Shown here: positions 53,054 through 64,000 of the stretch, piece by piece
Position numbering within the stretch: position 1 is the stretch's first letter
Layout: each line of letters opens with the position of its first letter
Assembly (NCBI GenBank): GCA_030268105.1
Contig: BSDZ01000026.1
Span: forward strand, 872,001-936,000
Direction of reading: 5' to 3'
DNA length: 64,000 bases
DNA from: Volvox africanus
Lineage: Eukaryota > Chlorophyta > Chlorophyceae > Chlamydomonadales > Volvocaceae
Made by a program: the position numbers and the translations under genes
Notes under the pieces: model-generated
What the model saw: the letters and a program-made list of their open reading frames with translations, nothing else
What the model was told of the DNA's origin: nothing
Databases searched by the model: none

Positions 53054-53480
53054 TTAGTACCTTAAAAGGACAAAGAGATAAAGGTAGGACTCTACCTTTG
53101 GAATTGTCGCTCGCGTACTGTCCGTGTTCGAGTAAACTCCAATGCGAGTAAAAACATAATCCACCAATACGTAGTCACCTTCAAATGAGTATATCCTTAG
53201 TAGTTGGACCTGTCGGGTATCCAACTTATTGGGGAAGCGATTCCGAGTATGATGGCAAAGAAATTCCTTCTGTGGACTTAAGACCTTTCCGGGTAGCGAA
53301 AATACAATTAGTATCAACAGACGAATGTTATGTTAAAAGGTCAGAGAGAGGATAATACAGTACCGATTTTCTGGCAAAGCTATCCCGCGATGCTTCTCGC
53401 CTCTGTTCGCTCGTGCAAGAATCTACTCCCCAATAGCGACGATGAGACAGCCGTGAGTCGAACCGTCTCACTACCAAATT
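53054..53480 (-). other. D2 leader and primer binding site
   Basis: It aligns with the D1 and D3 leaders. The primer site TGGTAGTGAGACGG is at 53463-53476. No pre-gag frame of the A/B type is present. Confidence 0.7.
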
Positions 53481-54293
53481 TGTTGTATCCTTCCTTCTTC
53501 AATCATGCACTGAATCTGCACTTCTTGATGTTAGCTAGTGCGCACCAAGCTTACGAACAGCAAGGCGATTCAATGCGAGCAAAGTGACAGTGGAAGACTC
53601 AAGAATAAGGAAAGATCCAACTTACAATAGTCTTAGTTTACAAATTGGTAGATGGCCGTCAGACCCCACGGGCAATGTTCATCACTCTGCCGAAGATGAT
53701 ATGCTAGAATAGCTCAGGCCGAATATATATGAGTATATCGTATGTATGTCAATTAGATCGAGTTAAGTACACAAGTACTTAGTCCAAAGTAGTGTGAGCC
53801 GACTTCGGTCTCTAGGCGGCCGTCCTCACACCTATCACGTCGCGATACCGATGCGCAGTACAGGTCTCACTGGATTTCGATCTCAAGTGTGAGTACCTTT
53901 GTAGCACTGTCCTAAATACCGTGTCATCCGTGATATTATTGGATGCAACGCATGCAATATGCAAAGGTCCGAATATCGATATTCGGTTGCCGACCCAACC
54001 ATCACGATTGTCGCCTTCTCGCATACGTGTATGGTTTATGACGTAAATGAGGTAATAATATTTAAAGTATTATTACGTGATATAAAATGCCAATGGATAG
54101 ATCACGCCTTAATTATCAGCCTCGAGTCAAACATGTTGACCGACAGTGCGATGTCATGGATGATAATGCGACATGCCTGATTAGCCAGATATACTTGAGT
54201 ATATCATGCTAATATGATTGTATTATGCTTCATGATGCTCAAATGGGTTGCAGTCCACTCTGGTATGAACGGTGATCAAACCCGCGTACAACA
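53481..54293 (-). repeat. D2 5' LTR (B-type, 813 bp)
   Basis: TGTTGTATCCTTCC to CCGCGTACAACA on the plus strand. The right flank GGGTG continues into D3 integrase sequence, marking D2 as inserted into D3. The other copy of GGGTG was lost with the D2 left end. Confidence 0.9.
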
Positions 54294-55735
54294 GGGTGGA
54301 TATTCATGTCAGCGGGTAGGGATAGTTCCACAGCTACATTCCCTACCATGCGAACAACGGGATATGGACCAATCCAGCGAGGTAGCAATTTACGGGAACC
54401 GTCGGCGAGCAAACGCAAGTTCTTAGTGCTCAATAACACCATTTGTCCCACCGAAAATGTTACATCTCGTTTGGATTTATTATAATAGTCAGTCGTCCGT
54501 TGATGTGCTGCGTCCAAGCATGCCTTCGCGTCTGTCATGCGGGATAGGAACGACTTGGCAAAGGTTTTAGCCACCAGGATATTTATCTCCAACTCTCACC
54601 ACACGCGTAGCGCAGGATGGAATCCATCATTCAGAAAGAAAGGGCTTTGACATGTAGAACGGTTAACAGCGTTGTTAAGCGCAAATTCTGCCGAAGTCAG
54701 AAATGTATCCCAAACAGAGGGTGTGCATCCCGCGAAATTCCTCAACATGTCGCCCAGCGTGCGATTTGTGCGTTCAGTTTGCCCATCAGATTGTGGATGA
54801 TATGCTGTGCTCAAATGAACTCGCATACCGACGAGTTCACATAGCGCTTCCCAAAACTTAGACGTGAATTGACCACCGCGATCGGATATCACATTTTTAG
54901 GAACGCCGTGTAATCGAACCACGTTATCGAAAAATAATCGTGCTGTTTGCTCAGCGGTGCAAGACGAGGTGCAGGGGGCTAAGTGAACCATCTTGGTCAA
55001 ACGATCGACCATAACGAACACCGAGTCGTATCCCCCCTCAGTTTTGGGCAGCGCGACTACAAAGTCCATTGAAACACTTTCCCAAGGGATATCTGGTATA
55101 GGTTGTAATAAACCCTGGCCCTTACCGGATACCATGGATTGGTCTGATATACGATCTTGAGTCGTTGTGCGAGATCCGCTGCTATCGGCACCTCCTGACT
55201 GCACGAACGAGTAACCGGTGCTGCCAAAATCGCAGCATGTAATGATGGATGTCGACTGAGGGCGTCAGCAATATTAATTCTGCCAGCGATATATTCCCAC
55301 GTACAGTCGAAACGAGATAGATATTCCATCCACCGGGCTTGTCATTGGTTAAGCGTGGGGACACTCTGCAAGAATGTCAGCGGTTTGTGGTCAGTCTTCA
55401 GCGTAAAAGGGCGGCCTTCGAAGTAACAGCGCCACTCCTTCAAAGCATGTAGAGCCGCCAACAGTTCCTGCTCTCCGGTTGTATATCGGGTCTCCGCACC
55501 CAAGAACTTCTTACTCGTGAAGGCGATTGGTCGTCCTTCCTGCAACAATACAGCACCGCTTCCATGCAAAGAAGCATCCGATACAACTTCAACACGGAAT
55601 GGCAACGAGTAATCAGGGAAAGAGAGGGTAACGTCGTCGGCGACGATTCGCTTGAGCTCTTCGAATGCCCGCTGACATGCAGGTGTTCAGGCTTCAAGAG
55701 AAGCAAAACCTCCTTTCTTCGTCAAATAATAAAAA
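54294..55735 (-). pseudogene. pol: D3 integrase, RNase H and RT end, with deletions
   Basis: Integrase tail (54294-54592) and core (54596-55130) carry VSMDFVVALPKTEGGYDSVF, VISDRGGQFTSKFWEAL and YHPQSDGQTERTNRTL. TGA separates the core from the ELEINILV block. At about 55130 a deletion removes the HHCC zinc finger, joining VSGKGQGLLQP to the RNase H-integrase linker (YQTNPW). RNase H (55140-55605) has [20 protein letters not shown] intact. About 130 bases of RT end remain up to an A-rich joint at 55727-55740. Confidence 0.88.
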
Positions 55736-56035
55736 AAAATGAAGTTGGGGTGTTGGTACTACGAAACCGGGAACCCCACCTTCATCCATAAGTTGCTGTA
55801 GCGATACCATCACTGGGTTCTGCTCCGCCTCGATGGGCCTCATAATATCTGGCGCCCCAGAAGGATTCTGGGCTGGATAAGGGGAGTTCAACTGGGGAAT
55901 ATCTGATTGGGGATTATATAGGTCATCAGTGTTAGTGTAATCTCCGGTTCTTCATAACGGACACTAATATTAGTCTGATCATCCTCCTCCATAGTTAGTA
56001 GGTACTGATCACACGACATGTATTCCAATTAGTAC
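55736..56035 (-). pseudogene. gag: D3 gag N terminus fused to RT
   Basis: Family D gag N-terminal codons (NSPYPAQNPSGAPD, LQQLMDEGGVPGFVVPTPQL) start near 56020 and have a frameshift near 55930. After PTPQLH the sequence enters AATAATAAAAAAAAATG and then RT. About 3 kb of gag, protease and RT are missing. Confidence 0.8.
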
Positions 56036-56455
56036 CTTAAAAGGACAAAGAGATAAAGGTAGGACTCTACCTTTGGAATTGTCGCTCGTGTACTGTCCGC
56101 GTTTGAGTAAACTCCAATGCGAGTAAAAATGTAATCCACCAATACGTAGTCACCTTCAAATGAGTATATCCTTAGTAGCTGGACCTGTCAGGTATCCAAC
56201 TTATTGGGGAAGCGATTCCGAGTATGATGGCAAAGCAATCCCTTTTGTGGACTTAAGACCTTTCCGGGTAGCGGAAATGCAATTAGTATCAACAGACGAA
56301 TGTTATATCAAAAGTTCAGAGAGAGGATAATACAGTACCGATTTTCCGACGAAGTTATCCCGTGATGCTCCTCGCCGCCGTTCGCTCGTGCAAGAATCTA
56401 CTCCCCAATAGCGACGATGAGACAGCCGTGAGTCGAACCGTCTCACTACCAAATT
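56036..56455 (-). other. D3 leader
   Basis: Near-copy of the D2 leader (53054-53480). The primer site reads TGGTAGTGAGACGG just inside the LTR. Confidence 0.7.
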
Positions 56456-57269
56456 TGCTGTATCCTTCCTTCTTCAATCATGCACTGAATCTGCACGTCT
56501 AGATGTTAGCTAGTGCACACCAAGCTTGCAAACAGCAAGGCGATTCAATGCGAGCAAAGTGACAGTGGAAGACTCAAGAATAAGGAAAGATCCAACTTAC
56601 AATAGTCTTCGTTTACAAATTGGTAGATGGTCGTCAGACCCCACGGGCAATGTTCATCACTCGGCTGCAGATGGAATGCTAGAATAGCTCAGGCCGAATA
56701 TAAATGAGTATATCGTATATATGCGAATTAGATCGAGTTAAGTACACAAGTACTTAGTCCAAAGTAGCATTGAGCCGACTTCGGTCTCTAGGCGGCCGTC
56801 CTCGCACCTATCACGTCGCGATACCAATGCACAGTACAGGTCTCACTGGATTTCGATCTCAAGTGTGAGTACCTTTGTAGCACTGTCCTAAATACCGCGT
56901 AATCCGTGATATTATTGGATGCAACGCATGCAATATGCAAAGGCCCGAATATCGATATTCGGTTGCGGACCCAACCATCGCAATCGTCGCCTTCTCGCAT
57001 ACACGTATGGTTTATGACGTAAATAAGGTAATAATATTTAAAGTATTATTACGTGATATAAAATGCCAATGGATAGATCGCGCCTTAATTATCAGCCTCG
57101 AGTCAAACATGTTGACCGACAGCGCGATGTCGTAGATGATAATGCGACATGCCTGATTAGCTAGATATACTCGAATATATCATGCTAATATGCTTAAATC
57201 ATGCTTCGTAATTCTCAAATGGATTGCAGTCTACTTCGGTGTAAACAGTGATCGAACTCGTGTACAACA
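56456..57269 (-). repeat. D3 5' LTR (B-type, 814 bp)
   Basis: TGCTGTATCCTTCC to TCGTGTACAACA on the plus strand. The right flank is CAGGGGAACATAGG, the only boundary in the window where an LTR meets sequence that is not another element. Confidence 0.88.
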
Positions 57270-57636
57270 CAGGGGAACATAGGCAAAACTACATGAGCAA
57301 GGACAACAGGGACTTTCTTACACCTCCAGGTCAGTTTCTTTAAGGGAACACCTTCCTTATGACAAGAGACATATAACTATCCAATCATTTCACCAGGGAG
57401 GGCAGGGCATCCTGAGAAATTCAAGTTTTTGTAGTGCTCCAGGGAGGCAGTCACGCCCACTGCAAAATCGCCCAAGGTACCTGTCCCACCCCACTTACCC
57501 CACATCCTCTCACTGTCCTGATTGTTCCGTGCATTTATAAAAATGCATGTTATGCATACAGAGGGTCTATGAAATGAAGATATTCCCTTCCTGTGGGAGC
57601 AAGACTCAGACCATGTGGACGCCATGGGACCATACT
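57270..57636. other. Possible non-element DNA between D3 and A2
   Basis: 367 bp without LTR or pol similarity. The minus strand is open for 92 codons at 57377-57655 (ARNNQDSERMWGKWGGTGTL, GDFAVGVTASLEHYKNLNFS, GCPALPGEMIG), which could be an exon, but I do not recognise it and splice sites are not clear. The last 45 bases recur at 11493-11557. Confidence 0.45.
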
Positions 57637-58468
57637 TGTTGTACCTCTCCTTCATGTTTGCTCATAAGTATCTGCGCGTCTGAAGACTTTCGACATCGAT
57701 GCACGAGCACTTGCAAGTACAGCAAGGCAAACGCGAGCAAACAGAGACAGCCAAAGACTTCAAGACAAGAAGACATATAACTTACAGTCTTACAGATCGA
57801 AGCGGTGCAATGGACGTAATCGCCGTCAGCGCCGGAAGCAAGCAATCATCACGCGGCGGTGATAGCGAAGTTTAGGCTTAGCTCGGGCTAAGTAGAGTAG
57901 CGTATAGCAATGATGATGTAGAACACACGAGTGTTCTCCGGTATCAAATGTCTTATCTTGCTTAGCTGTCCTCGCATCTGTTATACTCGCAGCATCGCAA
58001 TGCCGTACGATCCACACTAGGAGGCCGATCCTAAGTGTGACAACCCTACTGCGTATAGGCGATGTCCAAGCATAACAACGTATAAGCCTTTCCGGCATTC
58101 ACATGATGCAAGGGTCCGAATAACGATATTCGGTTGCAAGGCATGCATCACGACGAGTGCGGTGCTCTCAACGTGTGCTGTAATGAAGTAATATTATATC
58201 AAATAATATTACTTATCGTTTCGTAGCACGAGCATAATGCACACTTCAATGATTCGGGATTTCATGCATGCTAGGCGGATTTGCCATGATGCGATGTCAC
58301 GATGGATAATGGTGTCATGCCAAATGCATATATAAATATATACGAATACATTTATATCATGCAAGTTCATTCATATGCATTGATCGTTCATGCGTTCATC
58401 AAGATAGCACTTTGCCTCGTAGGGTCGCATCGACCTACGCATCGGCGGAAACGAACCGTAGCACAACA
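57637..58468 (-). repeat. A2 3' LTR (832 bp)
   Basis: TGTTGTACCTCTCC to CCGTAGCACAACA on the plus strand, followed by the polypurine tract (58469-58483) and chromodomain of A2. Confidence 0.92.
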
Positions 58469-60033
58469 ATTATCCCCCCTCCCGTATGCAGCGTCCTCGC
58501 TGCTTCATACAGCATCGACTGCAGGGGTCATTGGGTTTGCGTGGCACGTTTGCGGGCTTCCTCGAGCAGGGGCTTCATGTCCTGTGAGAAGTTGTGTGCC
58601 GGTTCCCATGAGTTGTGCTCGCTGGTATACCCTGTCCACTTGACCAAGTACTCGTGTACTGTCCGCTTACGTCGGTGTCGGCCCACACGACGCGCGTGAT
58701 AATCTAACACCCGCTCCACATCCTAAAACTTCTGTTTACCAGCGATCCAGGTCTCGGGAACTGGCTCAATCGCTGCGGGGGCGTTAGTAGGCTCAGGGAC
58801 GGGTTCCGTACCACGATAAGGACGGACAAGCGATACGTGAAACGTGGGGTGAGTGGTCATATCAGCGGGCAATGCAAGCTCCACAGCCACATTCCCAACC
58901 ATGCGCACGACAGGATACGGACCAACCCAGCAGGGTAAGAGTTTTTGGGATCCGTCGGCCAAGGAACGCAAGTTCTTGGTGCTTAGCAACACGAGTTGCC
59001 CTTCCGAAAACGTCACATCCTGCTTGGATTTGTTGTAGTATTCCGTCGTTCGTTGCTGCGCCGCGTCCAAATACGACTTCGCGTCTGTGATTCGGGATAT
59101 AAAAGACTTGGCAAAACGTTTAGCAGCAGGCAGGCTCACCTCCAACTCACGCCACACGGGTAGGGCGGGATGAAATCAGTAGTTAAGAAAGAACGGACTT
59201 TTGCCTGTAGAGCGGTTAACAGCGTTGTTAAGCGCGAATTCTGCCGCAGTCAAATACGTATCCCAAACGAGAGGTGTGCGACCAGCATAATTGCGCAACA
59301 TATCACCCAACGTGCGGTTCGTGCGTTCGGTTTGACCATCAGTCTGCGGGTGATACGCTGTGCTCAGGTTGACGCGCATGCCAACTAGCTTGCAGAGCAC
59401 TTCCCAAAACTTAGACCTGAACTGCCCACCGCGGTCCGAGATCACGTTTTTGGGAACCCCGTGTAACCGAACCACATTGTCGAAAAACAAGCGTGCGGTT
59501 TGCTCAGCCGTGCAGGATGATGTGCATGGTGCTAGGTGAACCATCTTAGTCAGACAATCGACCATTACGAACACCGCATCATATCCCCTCTCAGTTTTGG
59601 GCAGTGCGACTACGAAGTCCATGGAAACACTTTCCCAAGGTGCATCTGGGACAGGCAACGGTTGCAACAACCCATGGCCCTTACCGGACAAAGCCTTATT
59701 GCGCTGGCACAGGCTGAATGTCTGTACGAAGTTCGCCGCATCCTTAGCCAAACGAGGCCACCAGAATGAACGTTGCACCAAATCCACCAACCGCTTGCTA
59801 CCAGGGTGTCCTGCTAACGGGTCCTCGTGGAACCGCGCAAGGATATCGTAGTGTAGCGCCTCGTCGTTCGGAACGACGATTTGCGTAGCTGCACCCTCCG
59901 TCCGTAGCCAAAGGCCATTCTGCTTGTGAAGGTTTTCTACATTAGCCGGTTCCGAGAACCAGGTGTCTGCGTTGTAGGCAACCTTCAACCGCTCCGCGAG
60001 GTCCGTCGCGATCGGCACCTCCTCATTACACGG
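58469..60033 (-). pseudogene. pol: A2 integrase and chromodomain
   Basis: All parts lie in one frame. HHCC finger: FHEDPLAGHPGSKRLVDLVQ then TFSLCQRNKALSG, where the first zinc cysteine has become phenylalanine. DDE core: VSMDFVVALPKTERGYDAVF, VISDRGGQFRSKFWEVL, YHPQTDGQTERTNRTL. Stops: TGA in FFLNY-TGA-FHPALP at 59176, and TAG in KQKF-TAG-DVERVLDY at 58723. GPY/F module and chromodomain are otherwise intact. It is close to A1 but clearly inactivated. Confidence 0.9.
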
Positions 60034-61993
60034 TCACAAGACGGGCGCTGCCAAAATTGCAGCGTGTAGCGAAGGATGTCGACTGAGAGCATCGGCAATA
60101 TTCAGTTTACCAGAAATGTACTCCCAGGTGCAGTCGAACCTAGCTAGGTATTCCATCCACCTAGCCTGACGGCGGTTCAACATTGGAATGCTTTGCAAAA
60201 ACGTTAGGGGCTTGTGGTCAGTCTTTAAAGTAAATGGGCGTCCCTCAAGGTAACAGCGCCATTCCTTTAAAGCATGCAGCACTGCCAGAAGCTCCTGTTC
60301 CCCGGTGGTGTAGCCAATCTCCGCACCAGAAAACTTCTTACTCGTGAAGGCGATCGGTCGGTCGATCGGTCGCCCTTCCTGTAACAATACAGCGCCGCTT
60401 CCAAATACTGAGGCATCAGACACTACCTCAACACGAAATGGCAACGAGTAATCAGGGAATGCAAGGGTGACATCTTCGGCAACGGTTTGCTTGAGCTCTT
60501 CGAATGCCCGCTGGCATTGCGACGTCCACGACTCGAGCGAAACGAAAACGCCTTTGCGAGTTAAGTTAGTAAGCGGGGCCGCAATGATGGAATATTTTTC
60601 AATGAACTTTCGGAAAAAATTGGTCAAGCCGAGGAACTTACGCAGCTCCGTGAGGTTCTGAGGCGCGGGCCAATCATGAACCACGGCGACCTTCCGCGGG
60701 TCCATCTTCACACCGGTGGCCGACACAATGTGGCCCAAATATTCCACCTGAGGCTGCGCCCAAAAACATTTGGCGCGTTTAGCAAACAATTGCTCCCGCC
60801 TCATAACGTCGAGCACGAGCCGAAGATGCTCCAAGTGCTCCTCACACGTCTTAGAATAAACCAAGATGTCATCCAGGTAGCAAACAACGAACCTGTCGAT
60901 AAACGGCCTAAACATTCGGTTCATGACCGCCTGCAACGTCGCAGGGGCATTAGTCAAACCAAACGATAGGACCGTATACTCGAAATGACCAAAGGGCGTC
61001 CGAAAAGCGGTTTTTGGGATATCAGAGGCAGCGATGCGAATCTGATTATAGCCCTGTTGCAAGTCAATCGAGGAAAAATAAGCCGAGCCCTTCAGCTTAT
61101 CCAACAGGTCGTCAACGCGTGGCAAAGGGTAGCGATTTTTCACCGTGCTCGCATTCAACCCCCGGTAATCGATGCACATGCGCAAGGTCCCATCCTTCTT
61201 ACCGACAAACAAAATCGGTGCAGAATACGGGGATGTGCTGGGGCGTATCATACCCTTTGCGAGCAAATCCGTCACCTGGCGCTTCACCTCGTCCAGCTCC
61301 AATGGACTCAACCTGTACATTGGCCGGGCCGTAGGTTGCGCTCCAGGCATGAGAGGGATTGTGTGATCAACAGGACGCATAGGTGGTAGGCCAGGGATAT
61401 CTTTGAAGACGTCCTCATACTGCGACAGTAGGGCCTCAACCTCAGGATCCACAGAAATCTGCGCGGTGGTGGCACAACAGCCCACCCGCGGCCTCAAAAG
61501 CAGTCCGTGGGCACCCTTCTGTAACAAACGGACGGCCTCCTTACGCCCGACTAGCTCTGGTTCGATTCGCGCGGCCATTGCGGTCACGGTGGAATTAACC
61601 ATAGGCACCGCCTCAGCTTCGCCCTCCTTTGGTGTGACATGTTCGAACGACAGGAAAGGTACCTTAATCGACAGAGTACCCTTGCACATATGCAGGATTG
61701 CGGTCTCCATGTCGATGCGCGCGCGGTACTGTCGTAATGTCGAAGACCCCATTATGTACGGTCCAGTCTCTGCTAAGCCCTGCAGCACGTACGGCCGGGT
61801 CACAACACGCAAAGAGCCTAACGATAGGCTAAGGGTGATCCTGCCCACGATGGGATGCTTACCCCCGTCAGCAAGGGTAACCTGTGGACAATCAGACGAC
61901 TTTGGGGTCAACCCCAGCGCATTCACCTCTGCGACAGAGATGAAGTCGTCGCTGGCACCGGTGTCAACAAGTGCCTTCAGGGTACGGCCGTTC
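60034..61993 (-). pseudogene. pol: A2 protease end, reverse transcriptase, RNase H (5' truncated)
   Basis: A 630-codon frame from the protease end ([20 protein letters not shown]) through linker, RT ([35 protein letters not shown]) and RNase H ([20 protein letters not shown]) to the TGA after AAPVL shared with A1. It also shares the RPIDRPIAF duplication. The protease is cut at 61993 between [16 protein letters not shown] and upstream sequence by the A3 LTR. RT and RNase H look undamaged. Confidence 0.9.
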
Positions 61994-62817
61994 TGTTGTG
62001 CTACGGTTCATTTCCCGCCGATGCGTAGGTCGATGCGACCCTACGAGGCGAAATGCTATCTTGACGAACGCATGAATGATCATTGCATATGAATAAACCT
62101 GCATGATATAAATGTATTCGCATACATTTATATATACATTTGGCATGTTGTCATTATCCATCGCATCATGGCAAATCCGCCTAGCATGCATGAAATACCG
62201 AATCATTGAAGTGCGCATTATGCTCGTGCTACGAAACGATAAGTAATATTATTTGATATAATATTACTTCATTACAGCACACGTTGAGAGCGCCGCACTC
62301 GTCGCGATGCATGCCTTGCAACCGAATATCGTTATTCGGACCCTTGCATCATGTGAATGCCGGAAAGGCTTATACATTGTTATGCTTGGACATCGCCTAT
62401 ACGCAGTAGGGTTGTCACACTTAGGATCGGCCTCCTAGTGTGAATCGTACGACATTGCGATGCTGCGAGTATAACAGATGCGAGGACAGCTAAGCAAGAT
62501 AAGACATTCAATACCGGAGAACACTCGTGTGTTCTACATTATCATTGCTATACGCTATTCTACTTAGCCCGAGCTAAGCCTAAACTTCGCTATCACCGCC
62601 GCGTGATGATTGCTTGCTTCCGGCGCTGACGGCGATTACGTCCATTGCACCGCTTCGATCTGTAAGACTGTAAGTTATATCTCTTCTTGTTTGAAGTCTT
62701 CCGCTGTCTCTGTTTGCTCGCGTTTGTCTTGCTGTACTTGCAAGTGCTCACGCATCGGTGTCGAAAGCCTTCAGACGCGCAGATACTTATGAGCAAACAC
62801 GAAGGAGAGGTACAACA
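61994..62817 (+). repeat. A3 5' LTR (824 bp)
   Basis: TGTTGTGCTACGG to GAGAGGTACAACA, reading rightward. It interrupts A2 after CGTTC (61989-61993). The matching duplication should lie outside the window. Confidence 0.92.
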
Positions 62818-62820
62818 AAT

Positions 62821-62835
62821 TGGTATTGAGACAGG
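62821..62835 (+). promoter_or_regulatory. A3 primer binding site
   Basis: TGGTATTGAGACAGG, one base different from A1 (CG to TG). Confidence 0.75.
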
Positions 62836-62884
62836 TTCGTTGCCTAACTGTCTCTCTTTGTCTAATCGGGAGTAGGTTCTTTCT

Positions 62885-63300
62885 ATGGCGAGTTCCAGAG
62901 ACGAACCACGAGGACCGCTAGATACTTTTGCCGAAGACCTAGGCCGCGCCGTTTTGGACGCCGCCGCTTCCGGTTTGTAATTGTTTAATTGCTTTTGCTT
63001 AGATTGCTGCACTTGTTGTGTAAGTGTACGCTCTGAGTCGCAGGTAATCTCAGTGCACCGGCATTGCTTGCCGCGGCGACTGAGACCGGCTTTCGTCCGG
63101 ACCAGTTGGCGACTCTCATCACCCAAACTACGGAGATCAGGACTCAGCTGGGCAAGTACTTGCTGAGTTTACTGAATCTTCTCAAGAGTACTGTCGGTAG
63201 GCTCACCGAATCGTTTTGTACTCTTGCCCTTGCAATAGAAGTCGGCTTCTATTACGCAAACCTAGGGTATTGCTTCGTGTTCCATGTCCGTGGAACGTGA
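62885..63300 (+). CDS. A3 pre-gag two-exon reading frame
   Basis: Exon 1 62885-62972 (MASSRDEPRGPLDTFAEDLG, RAVLDAAAS), intron 62973-63043 (71 bp, GTTTGT to TCGCAG), exon 2 63044-63300 (GNLSAPALLAAATETGFRPD, QLATLITQTTEIRTQLGKYL, LSLLNLLKSTVGRLTES to TGA). It is 114 residues without a stop and overlaps the gag ATG (63284) by 17 bases. Frame, intron position and phase are as in A1 and B1. Confidence 0.7.
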
Positions 63301-64000
63301 CGATACGCCGCACACTAGCTTAGCTAGCCAACCCGATTTTGTTGTGGCTGCTAGAGCGCCGGATAGAGGTCTTGAGACTGTTGGCACGCGAGCCACTCAA
63401 GAGCCCCTCAAGAGTCCTTCAGACCCCTGCTCACTTAATTGTGCCGCATTCAGCAGTTAATACGAATATGGACAACACTGCTGGACCACGGGTTCTGCCG
63501 TTACCTCAAGCGCGAGGGCACGACGCCATCCCTGAGGTGATGAGATTGTCAATTCCCGTTCCTAGGCTTAATATCTCGCTGACTGAAAAGACACCCGGCC
63601 CTAGCATAGCCGATGCAACTCGTGCGTACGTGCGTGACGCTAAAAAGTATCTCCAGGCTGTTCATGGTGGTGATAATGATGGTATCAGGTGTCTCTTCGT
63701 TGGTAACACCCTCGAGGGCTCAGCGGAAGACTGGTATCGCGAATGGACCACCGCCCGGGGCGACTATACTTTTGACGAGATGATCGCCGCTCTGCTGGCA
63801 CGGTTCGCTACTGAGGTGCAAGCACATGATGTGGAGGCTCGTAAGGTCTTGGCGGCTGGTAGTTACCACATGCGTCGGGGTGAAAATGTACCTGTGTACC
63901 AGTCACGCTTCGAAGCACTTGTGAACCCCATTGCTGATCTCACCGAAACCGAACGTGTCTTTTGGTTTAAGCGAGGCCTGACGAAACTTTTGGCTAAATG
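63284..64000 (+). pseudogene. gag: A3 gag (runs off the window, frameshifted)
   Basis: It starts MSVERDDTPHTSLASQPDFV. A short insertion near 63407-63415 (CTCAAGAGTCC against CTTTTCC in A1) shifts the frame. The capsid is then readable in the correct frame: TRAYVRDAKKYLQAVHGGDN, CLFVGNTLEGSAEDWYREW, FDEMIAALLARFATEVQAHD, YQSRFEALVNPIADL and FWFKRGLTKLLAK at the window edge. The two stops of A1 gag are not present here. Confidence 0.85.

Noticed and set aside
57377..57655. Assigning the 92-codon frame to a known host gene
   Set aside because: No motif I can name. The frame runs into the A2 LTR at one end, so part of it is fortuitous.
1..64000. Gene cluster or operon of a bacterial contig
   Set aside because: LTR retrotransposons with chromodomains, GT-AG introns and a CACTA element dominate. 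Bacterial sequence is confined to two short inserts with eukaryotic element sequence on both sides.

Overview
The window is eukaryotic and consists almost entirely of nested mobile DNA. No complete host gene was recognised. It shows Ty3/gypsy LTR retrotransposons with chromodomains, a CACTA-type DNA transposon carrying a spliced gene, a miniature LTR element, spliceosomal-type introns and stop-riddled old copies. The species cannot be named from this. Two AT-rich pieces of bacterial origin (an RNase PH fragment beside an IS256-like fragment, and an IS4-like transposase) suggest a host that lives or lived with a Rickettsiales-like bacterium, perhaps an alga, another protist or a small invertebrate. 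That lineage guess is weak.

Labels used here. Family A: LTR about 825 bp, TGTTGTGC...GGTACAACA in element sense. Family B: LTR about 815 bp, TGTTGTACG...GGATACAACA. Family C: B-type LTRs, a defective protease and no reverse transcriptase or integrase core. Family D: B-type LTRs with a different gag. T: a miniature (TRIM) element with 104-bp LTRs.

Layout. 1-3891 is the 5' half of D1 (minus). 3892-4597 is an integrase scrap. 4598-10953 is C1 (minus), holding two solo A LTRs, a solo T LTR, an internal 2.4-kb inversion and, in its 5' LTR, 419 bp of bacterial DNA. 10954-11854 is LTR debris. 11855-17060 is B1 (plus). 17061-24040 is B2 (minus), which shares its right-hand LTR with B3 (24041-30021, minus). 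B3 holds a complete T element and a solo T LTR. 30022-39855 is C2 (plus), with a bacterial transposase in its 5' LTR, a 4.4-kb CACTA element (33703-38100) and a further insertion (38353-39087). 39857-54293 is D2 (minus), interrupted by A1 (41645-49126, complete, 5-bp target duplication) and a solo A LTR. 54294-57269 is D3 (minus). 57270-57636 is the only stretch that looks like non-element DNA. 57637-61993 is A2 (minus), cut by A3 (61994 to the right edge, plus).

How the parts work. Autonomous copies (best A1) have a leader with a tRNA primer site, a small two-exon reading frame ahead of gag, and then gag and pol in one frame separated by a conserved UAG. The order is capsid/zinc knuckle, UAG, protease, reverse transcriptase, RNase H, integrase, GPY/F module and chromodomain, followed by a polypurine tract. 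Family C lacks enzymes and must be copied in trans. Target duplications give part of the chronology: D2 probably entered D3 (only one flank survives), and A1 entered D2.
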